Positions 13,993 to 21,432 of a stretch of 39,588 nucleotides of DNA are shown one piece after another. Numbering within the stretch: position 1 is the stretch's first letter; each line of letters opens with the position of its first letter. Made by a program: the position numbers and the translations under genes. Source of the DNA: Firmicutes bacterium CAG:475 (GTDB taxonomy: Bacteria > Bacillota > Clostridia > Christensenellales > CAG-917); contig FR895510.1 of NCBI GenBank assembly GCA_000434435.1, forward strand, positions 1 to 39,588, written 5' to 3'. The notes under the pieces are model-generated. The model saw nothing but the letters and a program-made list of their open reading frames with translations, did no database searches and had not been told where the DNA came from.

Positions 13993-15296
13993 TCTATCAC
14001 CTTCCCTACAAGGTCTATGCCGTCCGCACCCGTGATTTCGACGGTGTAAAATTCGCCTATTTTCACTTCCTCGTCCGCACTGAACAGCGTCACGTTGTCG
14101 ATGTCGGGGGCTTGCGTTTGCGTTCTGCCCACAAACGTTTGCTTGTCGTAATCGATATCGTCGTAAATGACCTTGACTTGTTTTCCTATAAGTTCTTTAT
14201 TGTGAGTTTTTATAATTCTTTCTTGGACGGCGGCAAGTTTTTTCGCTCTTGCTTCCTTTACGGATTCGTCGATATGTCCGTCGAGTTTGTCTGCCGGAGT
14301 GCCATCTTCCCTCGAATACGCAAAGAATCCCGCATAGTCGAATTTGACCTCTTTGACAAACTTTTCGAGTTTTTCAAACTGCTCCTGCGTTTCGCCGGGA
14401 AATCCGCAAATAAAGGTGGTACGCACTGCGATTCCTGCGTTTTTGAGCTTTGATATAAGCTCTCTAATGCTCTTTTCATCGGTTCTGCGATTCATCCTTT
14501 TCAGCACTTGGTCGTCAATATGTTGAAGAGGAATATCCATATATTTTGCGATTTTCGGATTGTTTTTGACGTATTGGATGAGCGTATCGTCCACCATTTC
14601 GGGATAGAGATAAAGCAAACGAATCCACTCGAAATCTAACTCGGACAACTTGTCCAAAAGCTCGATAAGATGTGGCTTTCCGTCAAAATCAGTGCCGTAT
14701 CTCGTCACGTCCTGCGCAACCAAAATGAGTTCTTTCACGCCGTCGTCGGACAACTTTTTCGCTTCGCCGAGCAAGTCTTGCATCTTTTCGGAGCGATACT
14801 TTCCTCTTATGGACGGAATGGCGCAATAAGTGCAATGATTGCTGCATCCGTCGGCAATTTTGAGATAGGCGTAGTGATAAGGCGTAGTGAGCACTCTACC
14901 CTCGTGAAACTTGTCGAGATTGGCGCAACAAAGCACCTTTTCACCCTCTTCGACGTCCTCTATGGTATTCAAAATTTTGTCGTAGTCGGCAATGCCCAAA
15001 ATCGCGTCCACTTCGGGAAATTCTTCTTTGAGAGTGTCGGCATATCTTTGCGCAAGGCACCCCGTAACGATGACCTTTTTGCCTTTCGAGGCGGTTTTTG
15101 CCGCGATTGCGTTCAAAATTTCGTCGATTGATTCCTCTTTCGCCTTGTCGATAAAAGCGCAGGTGTTGACGATGATTACGTCCGCTTCTTCTTCGCTTCC
15201 CACAAGCGTATGTCCGCCGCCCACAAGACGAGAAAGCATCTTTTCGGTGTCTACTCTGTTTTTATCGCATCCGAGCGATATTGCTCCGATTTTCAT
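13989..15296 (-). CDS. rimO: ribosomal protein S12 methylthiotransferase RimO
   Basis: RimO (435 aa) is a radical-SAM enzyme with two 4Fe-4S clusters that adds a methylthio group to an aspartate of ribosomal protein S12. N-terminal cluster cysteines are C10, C46 and C80; the radical-SAM motif CSNHCTYC supplies C151, C155 and C158. A TRAM domain closes the protein (about 370-435). The start SLGCDKNRVD is typical of RimO rather than MiaB. It overlaps both neighbours by 4 bp (ATGA at each junction). Confidence 0.96.
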   Translation of the reverse strand: MKIGAISLGCDKNRVDTEKMLSRLVGGGHTLVGSEEEADVIIVNTCAFIDKAKEESIDEILNAIAAKTASKGKKVIVTGCLAQRYADTLKEEFPEVDAILGIADYDKILNTIEDVEEGEKVLCCANLDKFHEGRVLTTPYHYAYLKIADGCSNHCTYCAIPSIRGKYRSEKMQDLLGEAKKLSDDGVKELILVAQDVTRYGTDFDGKPHLIELLDKLSELDFEWIRLLYLYPEMVDDTLIQYVKNNPKIAKYMDIPLQHIDDQVLKRMNRRTDEKSIRELISKLKNAGIAVRTTFICGFPGETQEQFEKLEKFVKEVKFDYAGFFAYSREDGTPADKLDGHIDESVKEARAKKLAAVQERIIKTHNKELIGKQVKVIYDDIDYDKQTFVGRTQTQAPDIDNVTLFSADEEVKIGEFYTVEITGADGIDLVGKVIE

Positions 15297-18200
15297 TCCT
15301 CGTCCTCGCTTTGAACAGTGGCTTTAAGTTCTTCCAACTCCTCGTAAGTGATGTTGACTTTCTTCTTTTTGGGATCATGCTCGTCGGGAGTGAGATATCC
15401 CATAAGATCCATTTTGTCGTAAATCTTTGCGGCTTTCGGCCAGCCGAGTCCCAAACGACGTTGCATAAAGGATATGCTGATAGGAGCGTCTTGCTCTTCT
15501 CTAAGCTCTATGCCGAGTTGCAATGCGTCGAACAGTTCGGGCGGTATTTTATCTTTGTTTCCTTCCCTTGCGTCCTTAGATTGCGCAGGCTTTTCTTCTT
15601 CCTTATCCTTGAAAATAGCGTCTTTGATATTATTGTCGAAATAAGCGTCGTTTTTGGCTTTGACGAAATCGACGACTTTTTTGACTTCTTCGTTGGATAT
15701 AAACGCGCCTTGCATACGCTCAAGGTCACTTGCGCCGGGCATCATATACAGCAAGTCGCCGTAGCCGAGAAGTTTGTCCGCACCCACGGTGTCGAGAATT
15801 GTTTTGCTGTCGAAACTCGACGTAACCTTGAATGCGACTCGGCTCGGGAAGTTGTTTTTGATAGTACCGCTGATGACGTCGACGGACGGTCTTTGCGTTG
15901 CAAGCATAAGATGAATACCCACGGCACGCGCAAGTCTTGCAATGCGGTTTACGGTGTCCTCGACCGCCTTTTTGCCTGTGGACATGAGGTCGGCAAACTC
16001 ATCGACGATAATGACGATTCTCGGCATCTTTTCGTATCCGTTCTTTTGGCAATCGGCGTTGTACTCGTCAATATCTCTGTAGTTGACATCGGCAAGGAAC
16101 TTGATACGTCTTTCCATCTCGCTTATCGCCCAGTTGAGCGCGCGGATAGCTTTGTCCGTGTCGCAAATAATTTCGTCCATAAGCAAGTGCGGAATGCCTG
16201 CGTACACGCTCATTTCTATGCGCTTGGGGTCGATGAGAATAAGACGCACGTCGTCGGGAGACGCCTTATAAAGCAAGCTGACGATAATGGAGTTTATGCA
16301 GCAGCTCTTGCCTGCGCCGGTTGCACCTGCGATGAGCACATGCGGTAACTTTTTGATTTCCACGACCCTTGATTGTCCGTACAGGTTTTTGCCAAGGGCA
16401 AAGGTTGCCGGAGCTTTTGCGTTGTTAAACTCGGGCGATTGAATGATTTCGCTGAGGTTTACATTTCTTCTATGCTTGTTGGGCACTTCGATACCGACCG
16501 CATTCTCGCCCGGAATAGGCGCGATGATACGCACGCTGCCAGCTTCCATCTTCATTGCGATGTCGCTTTCAAGAGAAGAAATATAACCTATCGTTCTGCC
16601 CCTCGGCATCTCCACGCGCAATTTATACATCGTAAACGTCGGACCGACCATGATGTCGATAACCTCGCCCGTTATGCTGAAAAACGCAAGCGTATTGATG
16701 ATTTGTTCTTTCTTTTGCTCGTAGTCCTCGTTCTGATCGATTTCGGGAGCAGGCGGATTGAGCAAGGAAATGGGCGGCGCAACGTATGGACGCTTGGGCG
16801 ACGCTTGGGATATGGCTTGATCCATATTCACTTGCGTAAGGCGCGCATCGTTTTTCTTCGGAGTTTCGTCCTTTTGGATTCCGCGAGATTGAGAGGCTTT
16901 CATCTTCTCTTCTCTCATGAGAGCTTCTCTCTCGTATTGTCCCACTTGCGGAGTTTCTTTGATTGCTTGTTTTATGTTTTGAATACGAGCTTTAACCTCT
17001 GCGTTTTCAATGTCTTTTGCAGAGTTTTTTGCGATTGCGGTCGTTGATTGAATTGCCGCTCTCGACATATCGCCGCCCGTAACTTTTTGTTGCACGGGAG
17101 CGGGTGCGCTCGGATTGTCGCCGCCTACGGTCTTGTCCTCGTCAACGTATTTGGGGCGTTGATTTTCAAGCGTGGCTTTGCTCGTTTCGTACGTTTTTAC
17201 GGGCTTGGTTTTGCCGATACCGCCAAAGAAATTGGTTTCCGTCTTTTCCTCTTCGACGGCGGTCTGCGCAAAGGCTCTTGGCAACTTCGCTTCGCCTTGC
17301 ACGGGCTTGTATCCGCTTCTGTCAAGCTCGTCTATGCTTGCCGCTTTCTTGGGAGCGACGACGGGAGTTTGAGCGGTTTGAGCGGATTTTGCAGGTTGAC
17401 TCGGCGCAACGACGTTGTTTTCAACGGTTTTTTGCGTTGTGGGCTGAGCGGTATTTTGAGTGTTTTCGCCCTTTTCGCGAGCGATAAACACCATATCCGT
17501 TTTCGGCTTTTCGTACGCCTCGGACACAATCTCTTCTTTGACGACGGGCTTTTGTTCTTCTTCACCCGAAATGGCTCTGTTGAGTGCGCCGAGCATACCC
17601 ACGTTCACTTGCTGTTTGGCAACCGAATCGTTTGCCTTTTGAATGGTGGAATTGATTGCTTCCGCACCGTCGTAAGTCTTTGTCGGTTTTACAACTTCCT
17701 TCTTCACCGGCTCTGCGATAAGACACGCTTCGTCTTGTTGTTCCATATGCACGCCTGCCTCGAATTCGGGCTTTGCGTACATTTGACCGAAGCGTTGCGT
17801 TTGTTCTTGTTTAAGCGCACTGAAATCGCGCTTGAAATCGAGCGGGGTTTGGATTTTGCTCGTTGCGGAGGCTTTTTCGCTCGTTTGAGAGGTTTGCGAA
17901 GTCGTAGATTGCGGCTCGGGCTGAACGGCTCTGTATCTCGACATAAAGTCCTCGCGGATCGCGCTTTGCGTAGCGTCCACGCCGAGTTTGGATTTAAGTT
18001 CGTTTCTTCTCACCGCGCTATACGGTGCGCTCACGCTCGAAAGAGCGTTGTTAGGATCTTTTACGGTGTCGAATCTTGCAAGATTGTCGTTGCTGGGGCC
18101 CGAACCGAAAAGAATATCTCTTGCGATGTTTCTTGCCGAAAATTTGTCTGCGCCGACGGGTTTGACGGGACGTTTCACGTCGTCCTCAACCGTGCCTTGC

Positions 18201-18991
18201 GCATTGGGATAAAGCGGATTGAACGAGTCGAGCGGACTGTATCCTTCCGCTCCGAGAGCTTTTTTGTTGACTTTTTGTTGCAACGGATCGCCCGGAACAT
18301 CAACAACATAAAGACCTCTGCCCGTCCCTGCCGTGTTGAAATCGGTGATGGTGGGTGCGCTTTGCGCCTCGACAAGAGGAGAAGTTTGCGCCGTTTGCTT
18401 TTCCTTTTTGGAGAAGAAAGAGCGTTTTTGTTTTGGAGCTTTCAACTTTTTGTCGCGTTCGCCCTTCGTTGCGACGGTGTACGTCACGTTACGTTTGATG
18501 GACGGATAAATCGCGAAAAACGCAAGGATAAAGAATGCCACGCACGCCGCAATCAATGCGCCGACGGAAGTGATGACTTTCATGAGCGGATATGCCGGGA
18601 CGCCCAAAAGCATACCGCCTGCGGTGTTGGTGTTGTTGTAGCACGCAAGCAAATATTCAGCGTAGTTTGCGCCGACGATGTGCGTGCTTGACGTGTAAAT
18701 TTGAAGAGCAAAAATGCCGAGTATAAGCAATCCGAAATAAGTCAACGCCTTTGATAAACGCATTTTGGGACGCACGTTGAAAGTGACGGCAATGCCGATG
18801 ATGAGTCCCATGAGCGAATAGGCATAAGCCGCAAGCCCGAAAAATCCGCACAGGAAAGAATACACCATTCTTCCCACGCCGCCGAGCGCGCCGACCAAAG
18901 AAAGAAAGCAGAACAACGACACGATGATGACCAGCACCCCTGCCGCGATTCTGTTGCCTTTGTTTGCTTTTGCTTGTCTTGTATCTGCCAA
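15293..18991 (-). CDS. ftsK: DNA translocase FtsK/SpoIIIE
   Basis: This is a septal DNA pump for chromosome segregation and, in spore formers, forespore packaging. The N-terminal part (about residues 15-180) holds four membrane helices. A very long low-complexity linker rich in Gln, Lys, Thr and Ala follows (about 190-770). The motor domain has Walker A GATGAGKS (889-896) and the IVIIVDEFADLM Walker B region, and a C-terminal winged-helix gamma domain lies at about 1150-1210. At 1232 aa it is some 400 residues longer than usual, all in the linker. The start codon is TTG, with GGAAGG 6 bases upstream. One motor gene is present here, so FtsK and SpoIIIE roles cannot be told apart. Confidence 0.95.
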   Translation of the reverse strand: MADTRQAKANKGNRIAAGVLVIIVSLFCFLSLVGALGGVGRMVYSFLCGFFGLAAYAYSLMGLIIGIAVTFNVRPKMRLSKALTYFGLLILGIFALQIYTSSTHIVGANYAEYLLACYNNTNTAGGMLLGVPAYPLMKVITSVGALIAACVAFFILAFFAIYPSIKRNVTYTVATKGERDKKLKAPKQKRSFFSKKEKQTAQTSPLVEAQSAPTITDFNTAGTGRGLYVVDVPGDPLQQKVNKKALGAEGYSPLDSFNPLYPNAQGTVEDDVKRPVKPVGADKFSARNIARDILFGSGPSNDNLARFDTVKDPNNALSSVSAPYSAVRRNELKSKLGVDATQSAIREDFMSRYRAVQPEPQSTTSQTSQTSEKASATSKIQTPLDFKRDFSALKQEQTQRFGQMYAKPEFEAGVHMEQQDEACLIAEPVKKEVVKPTKTYDGAEAINSTIQKANDSVAKQQVNVGMLGALNRAISGEEEQKPVVKEEIVSEAYEKPKTDMVFIAREKGENTQNTAQPTTQKTVENNVVAPSQPAKSAQTAQTPVVAPKKAASIDELDRSGYKPVQGEAKLPRAFAQTAVEEEKTETNFFGGIGKTKPVKTYETSKATLENQRPKYVDEDKTVGGDNPSAPAPVQQKVTGGDMSRAAIQSTTAIAKNSAKDIENAEVKARIQNIKQAIKETPQVGQYEREALMREEKMKASQSRGIQKDETPKKNDARLTQVNMDQAISQASPKRPYVAPPISLLNPPAPEIDQNEDYEQKKEQIINTLAFFSITGEVIDIMVGPTFTMYKLRVEMPRGRTIGYISSLESDIAMKMEAGSVRIIAPIPGENAVGIEVPNKHRRNVNLSEIIQSPEFNNAKAPATFALGKNLYGQSRVVEIKKLPHVLIAGATGAGKSCCINSIIVSLLYKASPDDVRLILIDPKRIEMSVYAGIPHLLMDEIICDTDKAIRALNWAISEMERRIKFLADVNYRDIDEYNADCQKNGYEKMPRIVIIVDEFADLMSTGKKAVEDTVNRIARLARAVGIHLMLATQRPSVDVISGTIKNNFPSRVAFKVTSSFDSKTILDTVGADKLLGYGDLLYMMPGASDLERMQGAFISNEEVKKVVDFVKAKNDAYFDNNIKDAIFKDKEEEKPAQSKDAREGNKDKIPPELFDALQLGIELREEQDAPISISFMQRRLGLGWPKAAKIYDKMDLMGYLTPDEHDPKKKKVNITYEELEELKATVQSEDEE

Positions 18992-19029
18992 GGTGAACCT
19001 TCCCGATAATATATAATATTAGTATAAAA

Positions 19030-19058
19030 ATTATACCACAATACAGCGCGTTTTACAA
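19030..19058 (-). promoter_or_regulatory. sigma-A promoter of ftsK-rimO-pgsA
   Basis: On the minus strand the -35 is TTGTAA (19053-19058), the spacer is 17 bp, and the -10 is TATAAT (19030-19035) with an upstream TG one base away (extended -10). Confidence 0.8.
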
Positions 19059-19097
19059 GAGAAAATGTCAAAAGGTTTTTCTAAATATTTCATAAAG

Positions 19098-19133
19098 AAA
19101 AAAGTCTTTTGCCGCGTTTGTGCGGCAAAAGAC
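19098..19133 (-). terminator. terminator of the M16 peptidase gene
   Basis: Arms GTCTTTTGCCGC (19104-19115) and GCGGCAAAAGAC (19122-19133) are a perfect 12-bp stem with a 6-nt loop. On the minus strand it is followed by six T. Confidence 0.92.
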
Positions 19134-19153
19134 GTTTTTTCGATGTTCTAACG

Positions 19154-20416
19154 CTATTTTTTCATTATTTTCAATATGTCGACGTCGTCGTTCGGAGCGA
19201 CTATTGACGAGCACACTTGCGAAAAGTCGAAAATCTCTTTTGCGGTTTTTTGCACGTCCTCTTTGGTGACTGCGTCGATGTTTTTTATCCTCTCGTCAAA
19301 GTCGTAAAGTTGCCCCGTTTGCACGGCGTGCGCACCGAAAGTGCGCATCATTGCCGAAGTGCTTTCCTGCCCCAGAACGAGAGCGGTTTTGACTTGTTCC
19401 TTGCCCTTGTTGAGTTCCTCGTCGCTCACGCCTTTTTCTATGAGGAGGTTTATTTCGTCCCTTATCGCTTCCACCGCTTTTTCGGCGTTATTGGGGCTTG
19501 TGGACGTATAAACGATAAACGCGCCGTTGTTCTGATACGAGGACGGATAGCCGTAAATCGTGTAGCAAAGTCCAAGTTTTTCACGCACGCTTTGGAAGAG
19601 CCTCGACGACATTTCCATACTGAAAATTATCGTCATAAGTTGCATTGCATTACCTCTTATATCGTTGTACGGATAGGACGGAAACGCAAATGCGATGTGC
19701 GTTTGTTCTATATCCTTTTTACGCTTGCATGCATGCGAATGCGCAGGGCGCGCGGCAACGGGTACGTTTTCGTAAGGCACGTCCGAGGCATATTTGTCCT
19801 CGAAATACTTCTGTGCGATGGCGATTGCTTGTTCCTCGGTGAGATTGCCGGCAATAGACAGCACGGTGTTTTTTGCGACGTAGTGCTTGTCGTGATAATC
19901 TTTGAGCGTTTGGCTCGTCATCTCTTTGAGCGTCTTTTTCGTGCCGAGAATTGCTTTTTCAAGCGGACAACCTTTGAAGAAAAGGCTCAGAAGTCGCTCT
20001 AAACAGAGGTCGTCGGGCGTATCTTCGCTCTCGTTTATCTCTTCGATGACCACCCTGCGTTCCTTTTCAAGTTCAACGGGGTCGAACGCCGGATTGAAAT
20101 ACATATCCGACAGCACGTCGGCGCACTTCTCGGCATTAGTATCGAGAGATACCGTGTGGAAACATGTGTAGCTCTTTGCGGTGTAAGCGTTGATTTGTGC
20201 GCCAATGCAATCGATTTCGTTGACGATGTCGAATGCGCTGCGTTTTGTCGTACCCTTGAACACCATGTGCTCGATAAAATGGGAAATTCCTGCGTTTTCG
20301 GGTGTTTCTTTCACAACGCCCGCGCCCACGAATACGCCGATAGCCACCGACCTTACGGCAGTGTTTTGCACAAATACAAGTTTCAATCCGCTTTTAAATT
20401 CAATCATTTTTTGCAT
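19154..20416 (-). CDS. M16 family zinc peptidase (MlpA/YmxG-like)
   Basis: This 420-aa protein is a cytoplasmic metallopeptidase of the insulinase/processing-peptidase family. The inverted zinc motif HFIEH is at residues 46-50, with the third ligand E126 exactly 76 residues later. The C-terminal half has the substrate-binding signature SSRLFQSVREKLGLCYTIYG. Its position next to pnp and a ylxY-like gene matches B. subtilis mlpA (ymxG), and I infer it is that orthologue. ATG 20416 lies 6 bp after a -10 TATAAT and has no ribosome site, so the mRNA appears to be leaderless; a second ATG is at 20407. Confidence 0.92.
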   Translation of the reverse strand: MQKMIEFKSGLKLVFVQNTAVRSVAIGVFVGAGVVKETPENAGISHFIEHMVFKGTTKRSAFDIVNEIDCIGAQINAYTAKSYTCFHTVSLDTNAEKCADVLSDMYFNPAFDPVELEKERRVVIEEINESEDTPDDLCLERLLSLFFKGCPLEKAILGTKKTLKEMTSQTLKDYHDKHYVAKNTVLSIAGNLTEEQAIAIAQKYFEDKYASDVPYENVPVAARPAHSHACKRKKDIEQTHIAFAFPSYPYNDIRGNAMQLMTIIFSMEMSSRLFQSVREKLGLCYTIYGYPSSYQNNGAFIVYTSTSPNNAEKAVEAIRDEINLLIEKGVSDEELNKGKEQVKTALVLGQESTSAMMRTFGAHAVQTGQLYDFDERIKNIDAVTKEDVQKTAKEIFDFSQVCSSIVAPNDDVDILKIMKK

Positions 20417-20422
20417 ACGGAT

Positions 20423-20450
20423 ATTATATCACATAGTTTCAAACTCGCAA
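20423..20450 (-). promoter_or_regulatory. promoter of the M16 gene giving a leaderless mRNA
   Basis: On the minus strand the -35 is TTGCGA (20445-20450), the spacer is 16 bp, and the -10 is TATAAT (20423-20428) in an extended TGTGATATAAT. The start point predicted 6-8 bp downstream coincides with the ATG. Confidence 0.7.
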
Positions 20451-20464
20451 TCATATTTTATGGT

Positions 20465-21184
20465 ATGAGTGAAACGATATTCCGCAATTTTTGCGCAAAT
20501 TTTGTCATAGTGTCAATACTTTTGCTTGTTTTCGGCGTATCTTTCGTGGCGGCGTACCCCGTTGAAGAGAAAATCGAACAAGTCAACAACGCCGTATATA
20601 ACGGCAAAACCGACTGCGGAAAAATCGCGCTTACGTTCAACGTGTACGAGCGCGCCGACAACGTGGCAAAGATTGCCGAAATACTTGACGAATACGGCTT
20701 TAAGTCAACGTTTTTCGCTGGCGGATGCTGGGCTGCCAAAAACGGCGATACTCTCTTAAAACTCGCTTCAAGCGGTCACGAAATAGGCAATCACGGCTAT
20801 TCCCACCTCGACCACGCAAAGCTCTCTCGAAAACGAAACGAAGAGGAAATCCGCATAACGGAAAAGGTGATAGACTCGTCCCTCTCCTCCCTTCCCGATT
20901 ACGCAAATTCAAAGCTTTTCGCACCGCCGAGCGGCAGCATGTCAAACGCTATGTTCGACGCTTGCAAAGAACTGGGCTATACGGTGATTATGTGGACGCG
21001 CGACACGATAGATTGGCGCGACCATAATCCCGATTTGATTTTCGAGCGCGCGACGAAAAACCTGAAAGCCGGCGACATAATCCTTATGCACCCCACCGAC
21101 GCAACCGTCGCCGCCCTACCGAGAATTTTGGAATATATAAAATCTCAAAACCTCAAAGCAGACGTTGTAAGCAAGGTTATATAA
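20465..21184 (+). CDS. YlxY/PdaB-like polysaccharide deacetylase homologue, active site altered
   Basis: This 239-aa exported or membrane-anchored NodB-fold protein has a hydrophobic N-terminus (about residues 9-29). The NodB motifs appear in order. The first reads TFNVYE where TFDD carries the catalytic base and a metal ligand. The second, HEIGNHGYSH, keeps both metal histidines. The third is APPSGS, the fourth TIDWRDHNPD, and LMHP closes the fold. Loss of the first-motif aspartates suggests changed or absent deacetylase activity. It is one of two plus-strand genes and lies between the M16 gene and pnp, where B. subtilis has ylxY. No ribosome site precedes ATG 20465; a frame reaching back to 20156 runs antisense through the M16 gene and is not real. 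Confidence 0.87.
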   Translation: MSETIFRNFCANFVIVSILLLVFGVSFVAAYPVEEKIEQVNNAVYNGKTDCGKIALTFNVYERADNVAKIAEILDEYGFKSTFFAGGCWAAKNGDTLLKLASSGHEIGNHGYSHLDHAKLSRKRNEEEIRITEKVIDSSLSSLPDYANSKLFAPPSGSMSNAMFDACKELGYTVIMWTRDTIDWRDHNPDLIFERATKNLKAGDIILMHPTDATVAALPRILEYIKSQNLKADVVSKVI

Positions 21185-21186
21185 AA

Positions 21187-21223
21187 AATATGCCGCTACG
21201 CACTCAATGTGTTGCGGCATATT
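21187..21223 (+). terminator. terminator of the ylxY-like gene
   Basis: Arms AATATGCCGC (21187-21196) and GCGGCATATT (21214-21223) form a 10-bp stem; a U-rich stretch, GTTTATCTTG then six T, follows. It starts 3 bp after the stop codon. Confidence 0.75.
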
Positions 21224-21289
21224 GTTTATCTTGTTTTTTATTTGGTATAGTAGCTATTGTCAAACTTTTCGCTTAGGCTTTTGCGATAG

Positions 21290-21301
21290 ACTTCATATGA
21301 A
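21290..21301. repeat. 12-bp palindrome next to element E2
   Basis: CTTCATATGAAG is a perfect palindrome 9 bp outside the distal arm of element E2. It contains ATGAAG, which also borders the repeat copies beside E1 and E3. Confidence 0.4.
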
Positions 21302-21310
21302 GTTCTCTAC

Positions 21311-21432
21311 AAAGCCATCCAATTAAATGCATAACGCGAAAACAGCCCCTTGAACCAAAACCCAACGTACAAAGCGTACGTGATTTTGGGACAAGGGGCT
21401 GTTGACAATGTTAGGCGTTAATTGGTGGCTTT
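21311..21432 (-). repeat. 3'-end structured element E2, downstream of pnp
   Basis: The distal arm AAAGCCATCCAATTAA (21311-21326) is an inverted copy, with one extra base, of the pnp 3' end (21418-21432), stop codon included. The inner stem AACAGCCCCTTG (21341-21352) pairs perfectly with 21392-21403, CCAAAA/TTTTGG lies inside, and ACGTAC (21365-21370), loop AAAGC and GTACGT (21376-21381) form the apex followed by GA. The box TTGACAATGTTAGGCG (21402-21417) matches that of E1. In pnp mRNA the inner stem is followed by UUUU and CGC, exactly as in E1. Confidence 0.85.

Noticed and set aside
15281..16348. 355-codon plus-strand open frame opposite the ftsK motor domain
   Set aside because: Antisense shadow; no family resemblance.
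17048..18691. 547-codon plus-strand open frame opposite ftsK
   Set aside because: It is the antisense shadow of the ftsK linker; no domain, no ribosome site, and ftsK is unmistakable on the other strand.
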